From contig MU617119.1 of NCBI GenBank assembly GCA_025201705.1, positions 3,855-22,706 on the forward strand: a DNA stretch of 18,852 nucleotides, in the 5' to 3' direction. Origin of the DNA: Dissophora ornata. Its lineage: Eukaryota > Mortierellomycota > Mortierellomycetes > Mortierellales > Mortierellaceae. Numbering within the stretch: the stretch's first letter is position 1; the number at the start of each line of letters is the position of its first letter. The position numbers and the translations under genes were made by a program. Below, one piece after another: positions 18,276 through 18,852 of the stretch. Under the pieces are notes generated by a model. The model was not told where the DNA came from. It did no database searches and saw nothing but the letters and a program-made list of their open reading frames with translations.

Positions 18276-18852
18276 ATGCCTTTCCAGATTGGTGTGAACA
18301 GTGCGGATGAGTTCAACAAATATCTGATAAACGTCGTCGTCGTAACGGCGTCTGTCGCCTGGCTGCTGTTGCTCTTCATCAGATCGATCGACATGAAGCT
18401 CATCAAGCACTGGAAGCCATTCAGTATTGCCATGACCCTGCAACTCTTCTTTGTCACATTACGAAACTTGACAACCATGATGCTGTCTTCGGTAGGTATT
18501 TGAGGATGGGAGCCCTTTTTTATTTTATTTTTTTTAAACAGTAGCCTTTCATCACTCCAAGACCGTATGTTCTTCTTCGATGTCATTCTGTTCAAAGTCA
18601 GTGATTTTATTTTCAGATCCCAGATGTCGGAACCCATTTTTTTTTATCGTTTTCTGGTGGGTTCAGAGGAAAGGTGCGGGGTTGAGACTGTAATCAGTCT
18701 GGGTGTGCTGTAGCTTGACAATCTCGGTCTTTTTTCACCCAGTCGATTCCATGTGCCTTTCGCTGCTCTCGCCCGCTCCGTTGAGCATGCATGTTGAACC
18801 AATCCTTTCGTCATCTCTATTTTCTGAATGTCTTCCTCGCAGCATCTCGGGG
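18276..18852 (+). CDS. Multi-span membrane protein, first exon, runs off window
   Basis: Exon 1 is 18276-18491 (72 codons), ending at donor GTAGGT, phase 0. It reads MPFQIGVNSADEFNKYLINV, then a membrane segment VVVTASVAWLLLLFI, a short basic loop (RSIDMKLIKHWKPF) and a second hydrophobic segment IAMTLQLFFVTLRNL. The start is the first ATG after a long pyrimidine-rich leader and has a CCAAG context. The next exon is uncertain. Acceptors that keep phase 0 include TTTTCAG at 18616 (followed by IPDVGTHFF) and CTCGCAG at 18842. The layout of two helices in 72 residues suggests a receptor-like or transporter-like polytopic protein, but I do not recognise the family. The gene is partial because the window ends. 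Confidence 0.6.

Noticed and set aside
18140..18637. 165-codon minus-strand frame
   Set aside because: It overlaps the membrane-protein first exon on the + strand, which has a good leader, ATG and donor. The minus-strand protein has no domain.

Overview
This is a nuclear window from a filamentous fungus. The evidence is short spliceosomal introns with GTAAG-type donors and TAG/CAG acceptors, pyrimidine-rich (CT)n tracts just upstream of start codons, low-complexity Ser/Asn N-termini and families typical of fungi. An early-diverging lineage such as Mortierellomycota is my best guess, but this is inferred from style and not proven. No rRNA, tRNA, CRISPR array or intact transposase was found.

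Left third (1-3970): decayed, element-like DNA. A RecQ-family DNA helicase (1219-3110, +) has lost its Walker A lysine and is split by a frameshift near base 1960. Its 3' end runs tail-to-tail into a second decayed gene on the minus strand (about 3870-3104), which can only be seen by reading through stops. That gene has six in-frame TAA/TAG codons, each one C-to-T change from a glutamine codon, and at least two frame changes. Together the pair looks like a dead two-gene, possibly mobile, unit.

Middle (3974-12573): four + strand genes. First is a three-exon membrane metallophosphoesterase of the Cdc1/Ted1/PGAP5 type (691 aa), expected to act on GPI anchors in the early secretory pathway. Next is a Thr-rich unknown ORF (6796-7209), followed by a gene-poor stretch with coding-like minus-strand fragments. 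Then comes a three-exon PfkB-family sugar kinase closest to ketohexokinase (362 aa). Last is a five-exon cytosolic protein of the periplasmic-binding-protein fold, Ca3427/THI5-like (322 aa). Every exon junction assigned keeps the reading frame and matches family sequence on both sides.

Right third (12890-18852): a convergent, intronless, secreted FAD-linked oxidase of the berberine-bridge (BBE-like) type (511 aa, minus). It is followed by about 3.85 kb with no gene I can support, containing palindromes and homopolymer runs. Finally there is the first exon of a multi-span membrane protein that runs off the window (18276 onward).

The genes do not form an obvious pathway or cluster. The oxidase, kinase and binding-fold protein all handle small molecules, but nothing in the sequence links their functions.
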